Under the pieces are notes generated by a model. The model saw only the letters and a list, made by a program, of their open reading frames with translations, did no database searches and was not told the origin of the DNA. This document shows positions 47,714 to 55,924 of a stretch of 64,000 nt of DNA, one piece after another; the stretch's first letter is position 1, and each line of letters opens with the position of its first letter. This DNA is from Caballeronia sp. Lep1P3 (lineage in GTDB: Bacteria > Pseudomonadota > Gammaproteobacteria > Burkholderiales > Burkholderiaceae): positions 124,001 through 188,000 of the forward strand of contig NZ_CP084269.1 of assembly GCF_022879595.1 (NCBI RefSeq), in the 5' to 3' direction. The translations under genes were made by a program, and so were the position numbers.

Positions 47714-48949
47714 ATGCTGTCAGGCGAGACGTCCGGAAACGTTCCGAATAAGTTCAATCCCAATCTACCGGTTCCGTTCGGTGACGATTCCATGTCCGAT
47801 TTCATCGTTCCGCGCGACGATAACAAAGGGATCACCCGAACCACCATCGAAAAAGCCGCTAAAGACGCTTTTGGCGCAGAGGACGAGCTCGTCGCGAGAC
47901 TGACGGACTCCATGATGGCCGTTTCCGAGTCCCGGGAACGCATCTCCGCAGAGATGATCGCGCTCGGCAATCAACTTTTTCACGCCCACTACCTCATTCG
48001 TAACAATCTGGTGGCGAAGGGCGGCGACACGGTCTCGATTCACCGCAAAGCGGCGCGCATGGCGTACGACTTCTTCGAGAACTCGCTGAAGATCAAGGAG
48101 TCGGCAGCCCGCCAGTACATGCGATGCTGGGAACGCTTTGGTAACAACGAGGAGGCTATCCGCATCTTCAATGTGGGCGAGCTCGACATGCTGGCCTCCT
48201 CCACCGTCAGCGACGCGCACATTACTGAACTAATGGCTCAGAAGCAAGCCAAGCCTGATATGACGCGCGCAGACGTGAAAAAGCTACTCGACGCGCTGCA
48301 GAAGCAAGAAAAGGCGCTTGTCGATAGTCAGAAGCAAGTAGACAACGTCACGTCCGTACTTGAGGACACGAAGACCGCACTCGACCTTGCGCAGCGCGAG
48401 GCACAGCATCTCAAGGATGAACTCGACACCAAGGCCCGGGCACTGACCGCAAAGCAGCAGCAACTGGACGGCTTGGATGACCTCTACAACCGTCGTACTG
48501 CAGGGATGAGCGACATGCAGAAAGACCTTGCAGACAAAGACAGGGAGATCAAGCGTCTGCTTGACGCGCTCGAGAACAAGAAGCCCGAAGTACAAGTGAA
48601 AGAGGTGCTTGTTACGCCTCCCGGCTTCACCTCGCTGGTCGAAGCGCTTGAAGAGAAAACAGCCGAATTTAAGAAGACGACGCAAGCCTTGGACGCACTG
48701 AAGCAAGAAGTAACCGAGGTTGAGAAGAACCGCGAGAAAGCCAAGGCTGCGCTCGCTGCCGCAGAAAAAGTGCATAAGACGATGGAAGGCGTTTCCGCCG
48801 CGTTCGAGTCCTTCGCTGGAAAGCTCACCGCCGCGCAACTGGCCGTCCAGGCATGCGACAGCCCTGCCGAGCATCGCACGATGCTGGAGACGTTGTCCGC
48901 GATGATGCGCAAATCGCAGAGCGAACTCGACGCATGGCTCGCTAAGTAA
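47714..48949 (+). CDS. Long coiled-coil DNA-associated protein (KfrA-like plan)
   Basis: This is a 411-residue protein. The N-terminal about 190 residues are globular (IALGNQLFHAHYLIRNNLVA, KIKESAARQYMRCWERFGNN, IFNVGELDMLASSTVSDAHI), reminiscent of DUF3102-like DNA-binding regions. The next 170 residues form a coiled coil with heptads (LLDALQKQEKALVDSQKQVD). This HTH-plus-coil layout is like KfrA plasmid proteins, but sequence identity is not claimed. The upstream dyad fits autoregulation. It may shape nucleoprotein structure or assist partition. Confidence 0.58.
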   Translation: MLSGETSGNVPNKFNPNLPVPFGDDSMSDFIVPRDDNKGITRTTIEKAAKDAFGAEDELVARLTDSMMAVSESRERISAEMIALGNQLFHAHYLIRNNLVAKGGDTVSIHRKAARMAYDFFENSLKIKESAARQYMRCWERFGNNEEAIRIFNVGELDMLASSTVSDAHITELMAQKQAKPDMTRADVKKLLDALQKQEKALVDSQKQVDNVTSVLEDTKTALDLAQREAQHLKDELDTKARALTAKQQQLDGLDDLYNRRTAGMSDMQKDLADKDREIKRLLDALENKKPEVQVKEVLVTPPGFTSLVEALEEKTAEFKKTTQALDALKQEVTEVEKNREKAKAALAAAEKVHKTMEGVSAAFESFAGKLTAAQLAVQACDSPAEHRTMLETLSAMMRKSQSELDAWLAK

Positions 48950-48996
48950 AAAGGGCTAAGACCGACCACGTGGCTGTGCGCCGTGAGGCGCACAGG

Positions 48997-50205
48997 ATGA
49001 CAAAAAAATTGATAACGACAATGTCAAAAAATACTCTAGACGCGATTGAGACCAACATCGCGTTACCGGCTTTCTTGGCCGAAAAGATCCAGCGCGAAAA
49101 CTATTCGCTCACTGACGCAATGCACAAGGTCCTTGCGCGGTATCCCGACGCGGAGGGCGTGCTGGGCCTATCGCTGGACAATATGGAACTGTTCGATACG
49201 CACGCCGATCCGAAGGCGACGCTCATGAACATGCCGTTCCTAGCATTGTCCCCTACCCTGCCGGACCCCAGAGACTGGGATACGTTCGTCAACGGCGTCC
49301 TGCGTTCGCGAAAGGTGGAAGAGCTAACGGATAAGATGCCCGAAGTCGATGGCATGACCGGACGCGACATATTTCACAACAACAGCTCCTATGTGACGCT
49401 GCTTAAGGACGTGCTGCACATGAACGTCCTGGCGGCACCGCTGCTAGGTCTCTCGCTCGAACTCGCGCACTACCTCAAGGGTCTGCCGATGCGTCGCATC
49501 CAATCGGCGATCGGTGAGATCAAGTTCCCGCTCTATAGATGGCGGTTCGACGACAACATGTTCTGGACGGAATACCGCACGGGATGGCTGTCAAACGAGG
49601 CGGTCGCCCATTACCTCATGCGTACGGCGCAGCTCCCGCCGTCCACCTTGCCATTCAAGCACGCGTGGTCGGACCTTCGGCTTGACCGGGCTCAACGCGA
49701 TGTCTACGCGCGGGCGCTTATGACACAAGGCTGCCGCGCTGCGACTGCGACCAATCTGTTCACGCTGAACGCAACAAAAGCACGGAACACCTACAGGGAG
49801 ATCCACGGCGTCAGTTCACCGTGCGGCTGCAACCCGACGTCGCTCATCTGGTACGTCGAGCACCCGACACATCGTCTGCAGGGAACGTTCTTGGCATGGC
49901 TTTATCGCGCAGCGCTGGCCAACGGAGGCAACATCCCTGAGGCGCTTATCGCCTCTATCGACGTCGCCGAGAAGATGTTCGGCAAAGAGTTGGTCATTAG
50001 CCCCGACCGCGCGATCCACCTCACCCGAGCAATGGCGATCCACTCCCGGCTAACGATGACCCCGTGCCGGACCTGTAAGACCGAGTACATCCTCTCCAAC
50101 GAGCAAGGAAGGATCGAACTGGCGAAAGACTTCTTCTGTCCGGGCTGCAGCTACAGTCTGAAGTCACGCTCCGCCAAAAAGCAGGCGAAGTCGAAGACCG
50201 AGTAA
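48997..50205 (+). CDS. FlhC-like transcriptional regulator with long N-terminal domain
   Basis: This is a 402-residue protein. Its C-terminal half resembles FlhC: RDVYARALMTQGCRAATATN then LFTLNATKARNTYREIHGVS, and a zinc site with MTPCRTCKTEY and FFCPGC. The N-terminal half (to about residue 200) is unrelated to standard FlhC (about 190 residues in total) and may be a diverged second copy. The ATG at 48997 was chosen; 48970 and 49021 are alternatives. No flhD partner is seen. Probably regulates plasmid or host genes. Confidence 0.6.
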   Translation: MTKKLITTMSKNTLDAIETNIALPAFLAEKIQRENYSLTDAMHKVLARYPDAEGVLGLSLDNMELFDTHADPKATLMNMPFLALSPTLPDPRDWDTFVNGVLRSRKVEELTDKMPEVDGMTGRDIFHNNSSYVTLLKDVLHMNVLAAPLLGLSLELAHYLKGLPMRRIQSAIGEIKFPLYRWRFDDNMFWTEYRTGWLSNEAVAHYLMRTAQLPPSTLPFKHAWSDLRLDRAQRDVYARALMTQGCRAATATNLFTLNATKARNTYREIHGVSSPCGCNPTSLIWYVEHPTHRLQGTFLAWLYRAALANGGNIPEALIASIDVAEKMFGKELVISPDRAIHLTRAMAIHSRLTMTPCRTCKTEYILSNEQGRIELAKDFFCPGCSYSLKSRSAKKQAKSKTE

Positions 50206-50234
50206 CGATAACCACAACGGAGGGAGTTCGATCA

Positions 50235-50405
50235 ATGTCCGAACAGTTTAGCGTTGAAGCTGGACTCGTCGTTTTCTCACGCGACGGCCGCGTGCAGTTT
50301 GGCTGGCTGGACCTTCAAACCGGCGCGTACTACGGCGAGGCCGATGGTCTGTGCATTGCCGATGCGATCGGCGCGATCGAATTTCACTCTGACGTGACGC
50401 ACTGA
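50235..50405 (+). CDS. Small hypothetical protein, 56 residues
   Basis: MSEQFSVEAGLVVFSRDGRV then QFGWLDLQTGAYYGEADGLC and an acidic end. A strong Shine-Dalgarno GGAGGGAG lies about 10 bases upstream. The product is beta-rich and acidic. It lies between the FlhC-like gene (29 bases) and a membrane-protein gene (3 bases), so it appears part of the same transcript. Function unknown. Confidence 0.6.
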   Translation: MSEQFSVEAGLVVFSRDGRVQFGWLDLQTGAYYGEADGLCIADAIGAIEFHSDVTH

Positions 50406-50408
50406 GCC

Positions 50409-50783
50409 ATGCAGGACTTCGCTTACCTCTTTCCGGACAGTGTCGCCGCGTGGCTCGAAGGCCGCGGCGACGCGAGGTTCCACCGGTACGAGAGGCACTA
50501 CCGCGCTGATCGCGCGACCGTGCAGTCGCTGGACGCGTTCGACCTTGAGCAAAGCAACGTTCGCTTCGCGCAAAGATTCGGGTCAGGCAGGCGGCAGTTC
50601 GCGGCCGTGTCGAAAAGCAAGGCATTCGGCGCGCTCGCGACCTTCCTCATTCTCCTTTGGGGCGGCACTGCACTTCTCTCTTCCGTCGGCGCGACACAGC
50701 CCGTCGCCGTTGCTGCGGTGCTCGGCGTCGTCTTTATCGCCTTGCGGGTAAAGCACTTCCGAGCCCGCGGACAGCGGCGATAG
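50409..50783 (+). CDS. Hypothetical membrane protein
   Basis: This is a 124-residue protein. The first 75 residues are soluble (MQDFAYLFPDSVAAWLEGRG), then two hydrophobic segments FGALATFLILLWGGTALLSS and PVAVAAVLGVVFIALRV precede a basic C-terminus. The stop of the 56-residue gene is three bases upstream. No family recognised. Confidence 0.6.
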   Translation: MQDFAYLFPDSVAAWLEGRGDARFHRYERHYRADRATVQSLDAFDLEQSNVRFAQRFGSGRRQFAAVSKSKAFGALATFLILLWGGTALLSSVGATQPVAVAAVLGVVFIALRVKHFRARGQRR

Positions 50784-50912
50784 CAAACGGTTGCGACCAA
50801 ACAACGGTGCCGAATTTCAACCCATTACTGGGTATTACAATGCCTGCGCCGCCATTGGCCAACGGCATTCCCCAACGAGGAAAGCGGTTTCGCGGCGGAC
50901 TTCCAAGTCGCC

Positions 50913-50939
50913 TTGACTTCGAACACCGCTGGATAAGAT
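50913..50939 (+). promoter_or_regulatory. Promoter TTGACT/15/TAAGAT before the CAP lipoprotein
   Basis: TTGACT 50913-50918, 15 bases, TAAGAT 50934-50939. An upstream ATG at 50938 overlaps the -10 box and is therefore not the start. Confidence 0.6.
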
Positions 50940-50991
50940 GAAAGTAAGCAGATCGCGGGGGCGACTGCAACAACTAGATCGGAAACAACAA

Positions 50992-52107
50992 ATGACGATT
51001 CAGAAAAACTTCAAACTCTCGATGGCCGCGATCGCTGCATCGCTGCTGGTGGCTGCTTGCGGCGGCGGTGGCGGTAGCTCAAGCTCATCAGCTGCGCCCG
51101 CTACCGGCGCGAGCAGCCCTGCGAACACGGACACGACAAGCGGCGTTGCGCCGCAAACGTCGGCCAACACGCCCAGCTATGTCGCCGATTCCTTCCAGCT
51201 TGCTGCGTTCAATCAGATCAACGCCTACCGCAATGCGATGGGCGTTGGCATGCTAAATCAAGATCCGGTGTTGGACACGGCGGCACAGGCGCATTCGCGA
51301 TACTTGTTCAGCAATCTGGCTAACGGGATGCTCACGGCATTGAGCCATGACGAAGTGGCGAGCAACGCCAATTACTATGGGGACACGCCGTTGCTTCGTG
51401 CACAAAAGGCTGGCGCACCGACGACTGAATGGATTGGCGAGAACATCGCGGCCGGCGTGCCGGGCGGAACCCAAGCCGCCGACGCCGCTGACTGCATCGG
51501 ACGAGCGCTCGCGTCGGTCTACCACCTGGTCGATCTCACCTACACGCAGCAAACGGTCGGCATCGGCTACACGCCGGGAACCTCGTCCTACCCGATCTAT
51601 ACTTGCACGACCGATTTTGGAACGACAGCCGGTGTCAACGGCGCACCTGGAGCGAACACACTGTCGTCCGTTGGTGGACAGCAGATTTCGGCCACGGCGG
51701 TAGTTCATTCGCCATATAGTAACGAGACTGGCGTGGCTCTGGCGATGCGCGCTGAGGCTACGAATCCTGCTCCTGACTTGTCGGCACCCGGACGTCCGAT
51801 TCTTGTCCGCGTGAAAGCAGCACAAGGCGTCGATACGCTGACGGTGAGCCAGTACGCCCTTACCGACAACACCGGGGCTGCGGTGGCTGCGCGTGTATTG
51901 GTGCCGTCCGCCGCCGTGGCAGGCTCGACGGCGACGACCGTGGCCGATCCGAACAAGCTGCTGCAAAGTGGAACTGCGGTTCTCCTTCCGCTGACTGCTC
52001 TCAAGGCCGGCACGACCTATACCGTGAGGTTCGCGGGTGCGCGCAACGGTACGCCCGTATCCACGTCCTGGAACTTCACGACAGGCGCCGGTCAGCAGAG
52101 CCAGTAA
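50992..52107 (+). CDS. CAP-domain (SCP/PR1-like) lipoprotein
   Basis: This is a 371-residue exported lipoprotein. The signal ends in LLVAAC with Cys23, followed by a Gly/Ser linker. The CAP domain includes AAFNQINAYRNAMGVGMLNQ, TAAQAHSRYLFSN, ALSHDEVASNANYYGDTPLL and GENIAAG, the usual CAP signatures. The C-terminal 130 residues form a beta-rich (Ig-like) domain (YTVRFAGARNGTPVSTSWNF). Probably on the cell surface. It faces the pilus operon convergently, so a role in mating contact is possible but unproven. Confidence 0.8.
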   Translation: MTIQKNFKLSMAAIAASLLVAACGGGGGSSSSSAAPATGASSPANTDTTSGVAPQTSANTPSYVADSFQLAAFNQINAYRNAMGVGMLNQDPVLDTAAQAHSRYLFSNLANGMLTALSHDEVASNANYYGDTPLLRAQKAGAPTTEWIGENIAAGVPGGTQAADAADCIGRALASVYHLVDLTYTQQTVGIGYTPGTSSYPIYTCTTDFGTTAGVNGAPGANTLSSVGGQQISATAVVHSPYSNETGVALAMRAEATNPAPDLSAPGRPILVRVKAAQGVDTLTVSQYALTDNTGAAVAARVLVPSAAVAGSTATTVADPNKLLQSGTAVLLPLTALKAGTTYTVRFAGARNGTPVSTSWNFTTGAGQQSQ

Positions 52108-52163
52108 AAAGGGTTCGGCGAAGCGCACGACGCGCTATCGAACTTAAGCCCTAAGATGCAAGA

Positions 52164-52190
52164 AAACGCCCCGCTGATTGCGGGGCGTTT
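52164..52190. terminator. Bidirectional intrinsic terminator
   Basis: The stem AAACGCCCCGC/GCGGGGCGTTT with a five-base loop lies between the CAP gene and the end of the pilus operon. Confidence 0.92.
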
Positions 52191-52221
52191 GCCTTTGTGA
52201 GTGCTGAATGCTTCGGGCTGG

Positions 52222-52830
52222 TCAGCCGCCGCAAGCTCCACCGCCGGTCATGCAGTCTTCGTTCCTGAAAACAGCGTAGGGACCGGCCCCGCCAACGTTC
52301 GCCCATGCTCCAGTGGCGTCATCCGTGGTACAGACGACTTCATAGACATTGCTTCGCGTGTAACCGTCAGACTTGGTCCAGTATTTCGTGCCGATAGAGT
52401 TGTTGTAGTACCACTGCGAATAGCCACGGGAGCTGTACCGAATGCGATTCGTCAAAGGACCCAGCGTGATCCCGTCCTGCGCTGCGCGCGCCGCACAGTT
52501 GGCTTTTGTGACGTCGTCGGGAGTCGTAGGGTTGTCCTGTGCTGGTGGCGTCACCGGCGGAGGCGGAGGCGGTGCATTGCATGAATAAATCCATCCGCTT
52601 CCGTTCCATGCCGGGCCCGAAGCGAACCCATACTGGCACGAAGGCTGCGGCGTGACGCACTGATACCTCACACCGACCTTCTGCCATGAATATCCGGGAT
52701 CGCAACCGGGGGCGCGCGGAACACCCATAGGATTTTGCACCCACTCGGCGTTAGAGCTGATAGGAGCCGTCAGCACACCACCCAGCGTCGCAAGCAACGT
52801 CAGCGAGATTGCCGTCTTGATTCGCTTCAT
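52222..52830 (-). CDS. Secreted Cys-rich protein at the end of the pilus operon
   Basis: This is a 202-residue protein. Signal MKRIKTAISLTLLATLGGVL then TAPISSNAEW. The N-terminal half has several Cys, Trp and Pro (CDPGYSWQKVGVRYQC, NGSGWIYSC), then a polyproline linker and a C-terminal half with more Cys (ANCAARAAQDG, VYEVVCTTDD). It follows pilV by 4 bases. No known family; it could be a pilus-tip or periplasmic partner of PilV. Confidence 0.6.
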   Translation of the reverse strand: MKRIKTAISLTLLATLGGVLTAPISSNAEWVQNPMGVPRAPGCDPGYSWQKVGVRYQCVTPQPSCQYGFASGPAWNGSGWIYSCNAPPPPPPVTPPAQDNPTTPDDVTKANCAARAAQDGITLGPLTNRIRYSSRGYSQWYYNNSIGTKYWTKSDGYTRSNVYEVVCTTDDATGAWANVGGAGPYAVFRNEDCMTGGGACGG

Positions 52831-52834
52831 CTTC

Positions 52835-54136
52835 TTATTGGTTGGGGTAATTGCAGCCGACGTCGATCTGCGCCTGCAGGCCAAGCTGGTCTTGGACGAG
52901 GGTATTCGCTCCATCTGCGAGAACGTCGTATATCTGGAGGACCCATTGCGACCCGCTCCAGCCCATCGAAAAGCGCGCACCGGCGATCGGCGGATTATGG
53001 TTCGAGTAGTCAGTCGTTACTGATAGCGGCGTAATTCGGTACCACGCTGAGCCGCCGGGACCACATGCGGGCGGATTTACGCCCCACCCGTTGTACCAAC
53101 CGCTGTACTGCGCGTCGGCCGACTGGTTACTAACGAGACTGCTGGCGCCGACCCAGTTTCCCCACTTGTTGCACACGTACATGAGGTTGTTGCGGATGGT
53201 CACGCCGTTCCAGCCGCAGTTGCCGGCGGCAGCGTTGATATTCGCGACGTTCGTGTTCACGACATTGGCGTTCACAGTTCCGCTGGAATTCACGTCGCCG
53301 ACATTGATCGGTGCAGCGCCGGTACCTTGATAGTTCTGGACGTACAACGCGCCTTTTGTACGAACCGCCGCATTCACGCTATCGCCGTAGTACATAGCGC
53401 CGTTGTCGATCTGAAGACTGTTCCCCGCTTGCAACCTCATAACCTTGTTTGCGCCCAGCGTCACATTGCCGACGTTTTGCATGTCCTGATTATTGGCGTT
53501 CATCGTGCCGGTCAGCGGTAATGCGCCATCGCGCCGGTAGTACGGCGAGTTACCGTCCGCGCCAAAGCCATTGATCGCGAGCACCATCCCAGGCTTGCTC
53601 CCAACGGGATTGGGCACCGTCCACTGTCCATGAATCCCGGTAATCGTGGCTGGCGTGCGGTTTGTCGAGTAGCCGAACTGTGCTCCCCCCGCAGCCGTGA
53701 GCACGCCTGCACCGGCGATGTCAGCCGTCTTGTCCTTCATGCTGATCAGCGGCAAGCTCGGATAGATCTGCGATGCAATATGGCAGTTGCCCGCTGCGGT
53801 GGAGCAGTTGTCGGGCACGATCGACAGCGCTATCTGGTAGGTTCCACCCCAAAAAGGACCGTCCTTGAACGAGACCTTGTTGTTAGCCTGCGCGCTCAAC
53901 TGAGCGAGCGTGGGCGCGGCTATCGCAGTCGACGTCGTCTGCGAAAACCCTGCGGGGATCAACGACGCGTAGTTGTTAGTGATGTAGCTGCCAAGCGCCG
54001 AGTTGATCGACGCAATGTTCTGCCCTTCGATCTGGAGCAGGTTCTGGCGCTTGGCAGAAATGTCTTCCTTGATTCCCTGTACCGTCAGCAAGGCCGCGCC
54101 GACGAGGACGATCAACATCTCAAGAATGCTTCCCAT
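52835..54136 (-). CDS. pilV: PilV, type IVb pilus tip adhesin/minor pilin
   Basis: This is a 433-residue protein. The start MGSILEMLIVLVGAALLTVQ is a prepilin-like helix with only two residues before the likely cleavage. The middle matches PilV (GALPLTGTMNANNQDMQNVG, then YVQNYQGTGAAPINVG) and a variable C-terminal domain follows (WYNGWGVNPPACGPGGSAWY). In R64 the PilV C-terminus varies by shufflon inversion; no such repeats are seen here. It is in the same frame as pilS, five codons after its TAA. Confidence 0.82.
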   Translation of the reverse strand: MGSILEMLIVLVGAALLTVQGIKEDISAKRQNLLQIEGQNIASINSALGSYITNNYASLIPAGFSQTTSTAIAAPTLAQLSAQANNKVSFKDGPFWGGTYQIALSIVPDNCSTAAGNCHIASQIYPSLPLISMKDKTADIAGAGVLTAAGGAQFGYSTNRTPATITGIHGQWTVPNPVGSKPGMVLAINGFGADGNSPYYRRDGALPLTGTMNANNQDMQNVGNVTLGANKVMRLQAGNSLQIDNGAMYYGDSVNAAVRTKGALYVQNYQGTGAAPINVGDVNSSGTVNANVVNTNVANINAAAGNCGWNGVTIRNNLMYVCNKWGNWVGASSLVSNQSADAQYSGWYNGWGVNPPACGPGGSAWYRITPLSVTTDYSNHNPPIAGARFSMGWSGSQWVLQIYDVLADGANTLVQDQLGLQAQIDVGCNYPNQ

Positions 54137-54151
54137 GTCGGCGGCCTGCGC

Positions 54152-54781
54152 TTAGGTACGGGTGGTCCAGAGCGCCATCGAAGCCATAGAGCCATTCGAA
54201 GCGCAGGCGGTCGCAACCGTCGACGGGTTAAACGTCGTGGTCGGCGAGAAGATCGTCGTGCCGTTCACCGTCACCTGCGTGTACACGGTGACGAGCGCGG
54301 CCGCGCTCAGCGAGCAAACCGTCGATGTCACCGGGTACGTCAGGACCAACGAATCGTTGGAGGTCACGAGCGTGCCAACGGCAGCCGTCACCGTGCCATT
54401 AAACATCCCCTTGACCGACGACTTATCCGACGCGACGCGCGAGCCCGCCGAATCAAACGCGTGGTTCTGAGCCAGCACCGTAAGCGTCTCGGCCGAGAAG
54501 TCGGCGTCGTTCTGCGTCGCGTTCAGGATCCCGGTGTGGAACATCTGCGCTTCGCTCTTGAACTGCGACGAATGAATCAGATCGAGCACGTACTTGCCGC
54601 CGGCATAGACAGCCAGCGCGAGCAACGCCGCACCAGCCATCACTGCCCCTGCTTCAATCATGGACAGCTCGCCCGACTGCTTGGTCGCGCGCGCCATCTT
54701 GAGCATGCGTGCGCGGCGCGCCTTGATCGGGTCCATCTCAATCGCGTCGATCGCGACTGCTTGTTTGTTCTCGTTGGTCAT
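54152..54781 (-). CDS. pilS: PilS, type IVb major prepilin
   Basis: This is a 209-residue prepilin with an unusually long leader (about 37 residues) ending SG, then ELSMIEAGAVMAGAALLALA, with Glu at the fifth mature position. The helix continues VYAGGKYVLDLI. Two C-terminal Cys (STVCSL and ATACASNG) can form the disulfide D-loop. The prepilin peptidase gene (PilU) is not in the window. ATG 54781 lies 12 bases after the pilR stop. Confidence 0.85.
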   Translation of the reverse strand: MTNENKQAVAIDAIEMDPIKARRARMLKMARATKQSGELSMIEAGAVMAGAALLALAVYAGGKYVLDLIHSSQFKSEAQMFHTGILNATQNDADFSAETLTVLAQNHAFDSAGSRVASDKSSVKGMFNGTVTAAVGTLVTSNDSLVLTYPVTSTVCSLSAAALVTVYTQVTVNGTTIFSPTTTFNPSTVATACASNGSMASMALWTTRT

Positions 54782-54793
54782 TTTGTTTTTTCC

Positions 54794-55912
54794 TTAATTG
54801 CTAGATGCGGCGGGATTTCCCGATGTGAGATTGACGGCACCCGTCACCACGTACGAACCGATGCCGAGGGTCAGAAACAATGCAGCGGCGAAGCCGAGAA
54901 GCATGAAGTGCGTCATTCGTGCGTTGCGCTTGACTGCTTCAACGACGCGATCAAGTGACTCACGGCCAAGGCTCTTGATAGCGGCTTCAAACTGATCGCG
55001 GCCTGCAGCGTCAGTGATCGTGTCGACAATCGTGACCGAGAAGATGCCGGTGTCGAGGGCGCGCATCGGCTCATCGGACCGGGCCGTCAAGCGTCGATCC
55101 ATGATCTTCAGATGCCAGCGCAGCCACGGATCGGCTGTCTTGAGCAGCCTGTCGAGCGCAGCTCGCAGCGTAAGGTTGGAGTCGAATAGGCCTGCAAGCG
55201 AAACGATGAGCAGCGCCGCGCGAAGGTTGCGACGATTTCGCCAAAGCAGCGGCATGCGGTCGAACTTGTCCCGCAGAGGCCCGGACCAACGCTTTAAGCT
55301 CGTGAAGTAAGCGAGCACAAGGCCGATGATGGCCGTGAGCGTGAGCCACCAGTACTGGTAGCAGAACGTGTCGACGTGATACAGGAACCGGCCAAGATCG
55401 GGCCATTCGTCGAGCGGGCGGACGTCGAGCACCTGCGGGAAGATGACGCCGCCAAACAGCATGCAGTACGCGTACATGTAGACCAGCAGCAACGCCGGGT
55501 AGGCCATCTGCACCGAGGTTGTTGACGACAGCACGCGCTTAGCCTTCGCCGCCATTTCCGCGAGTTCGAAGCCACGCACGACGGAGTCTTGGCGCGAAGA
55601 TTCATCGGCAATGTCCAGCAGCGCGTACTCGTCGCCGGGGATGAATGGCTTGATAGCGAGCGAGAAGCTCTCCCCGCGCTGCATAGTTTCCCGGATGCTG
55701 GAGAACACCCGCCATTCGAGCTTGCCGCGCGTGCGGCTGCGCTTTTCGTACGTTTCAAGCCGGTCGAACAGCGTCTCGGTGTTGCGCAGGCCCTTTGCGG
55801 CGATATCGAGACGCGTCTCGCGGTAGAAGTCCTCGCGGACTTTCTGAAACCGCCAGCGCGCGACGACCAACTGCTGCCGCTTGGGCAACATCTTTGCGAA
55901 CGTGGTGAACAT
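54794..55912 (-). CDS. pilR: PilR, GspF/PilC-type inner-membrane platform protein
   Basis: This is a 372-residue protein with two GspF domains. Membrane segments lie near SVQMAYPALLLVYMYAYCML, YWWLTLTAIIGLVLAYFTSL and FMLLGFAAALFLTLGIGSYV. The order of cytoplasmic domains and spans is as in R64 PilR. It anchors the PilQ ATPase. It lies between pilQ and pilS, with 12-base gaps on both sides, and has no damage. Confidence 0.85.
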   Translation of the reverse strand: MFTTFAKMLPKRQQLVVARWRFQKVREDFYRETRLDIAAKGLRNTETLFDRLETYEKRSRTRGKLEWRVFSSIRETMQRGESFSLAIKPFIPGDEYALLDIADESSRQDSVVRGFELAEMAAKAKRVLSSTTSVQMAYPALLLVYMYAYCMLFGGVIFPQVLDVRPLDEWPDLGRFLYHVDTFCYQYWWLTLTAIIGLVLAYFTSLKRWSGPLRDKFDRMPLLWRNRRNLRAALLIVSLAGLFDSNLTLRAALDRLLKTADPWLRWHLKIMDRRLTARSDEPMRALDTGIFSVTIVDTITDAAGRDQFEAAIKSLGRESLDRVVEAVKRNARMTHFMLLGFAAALFLTLGIGSYVVTGAVNLTSGNPAASSN

Positions 55913-55924
55913 GGAGGACCAGTG

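Noticed and set aside
52222..54136. Shufflon at the pilV 3' end
   Set aside because: No repeated recombination sites or alternative PilV C-termini were seen; the following protein has its own signal peptide and is unrelated.
53630..54958. 442-residue plus-strand open frame opposite pilV, pilS and pilR
   Set aside because: Spans three real genes antisense; Arg-rich shadow.
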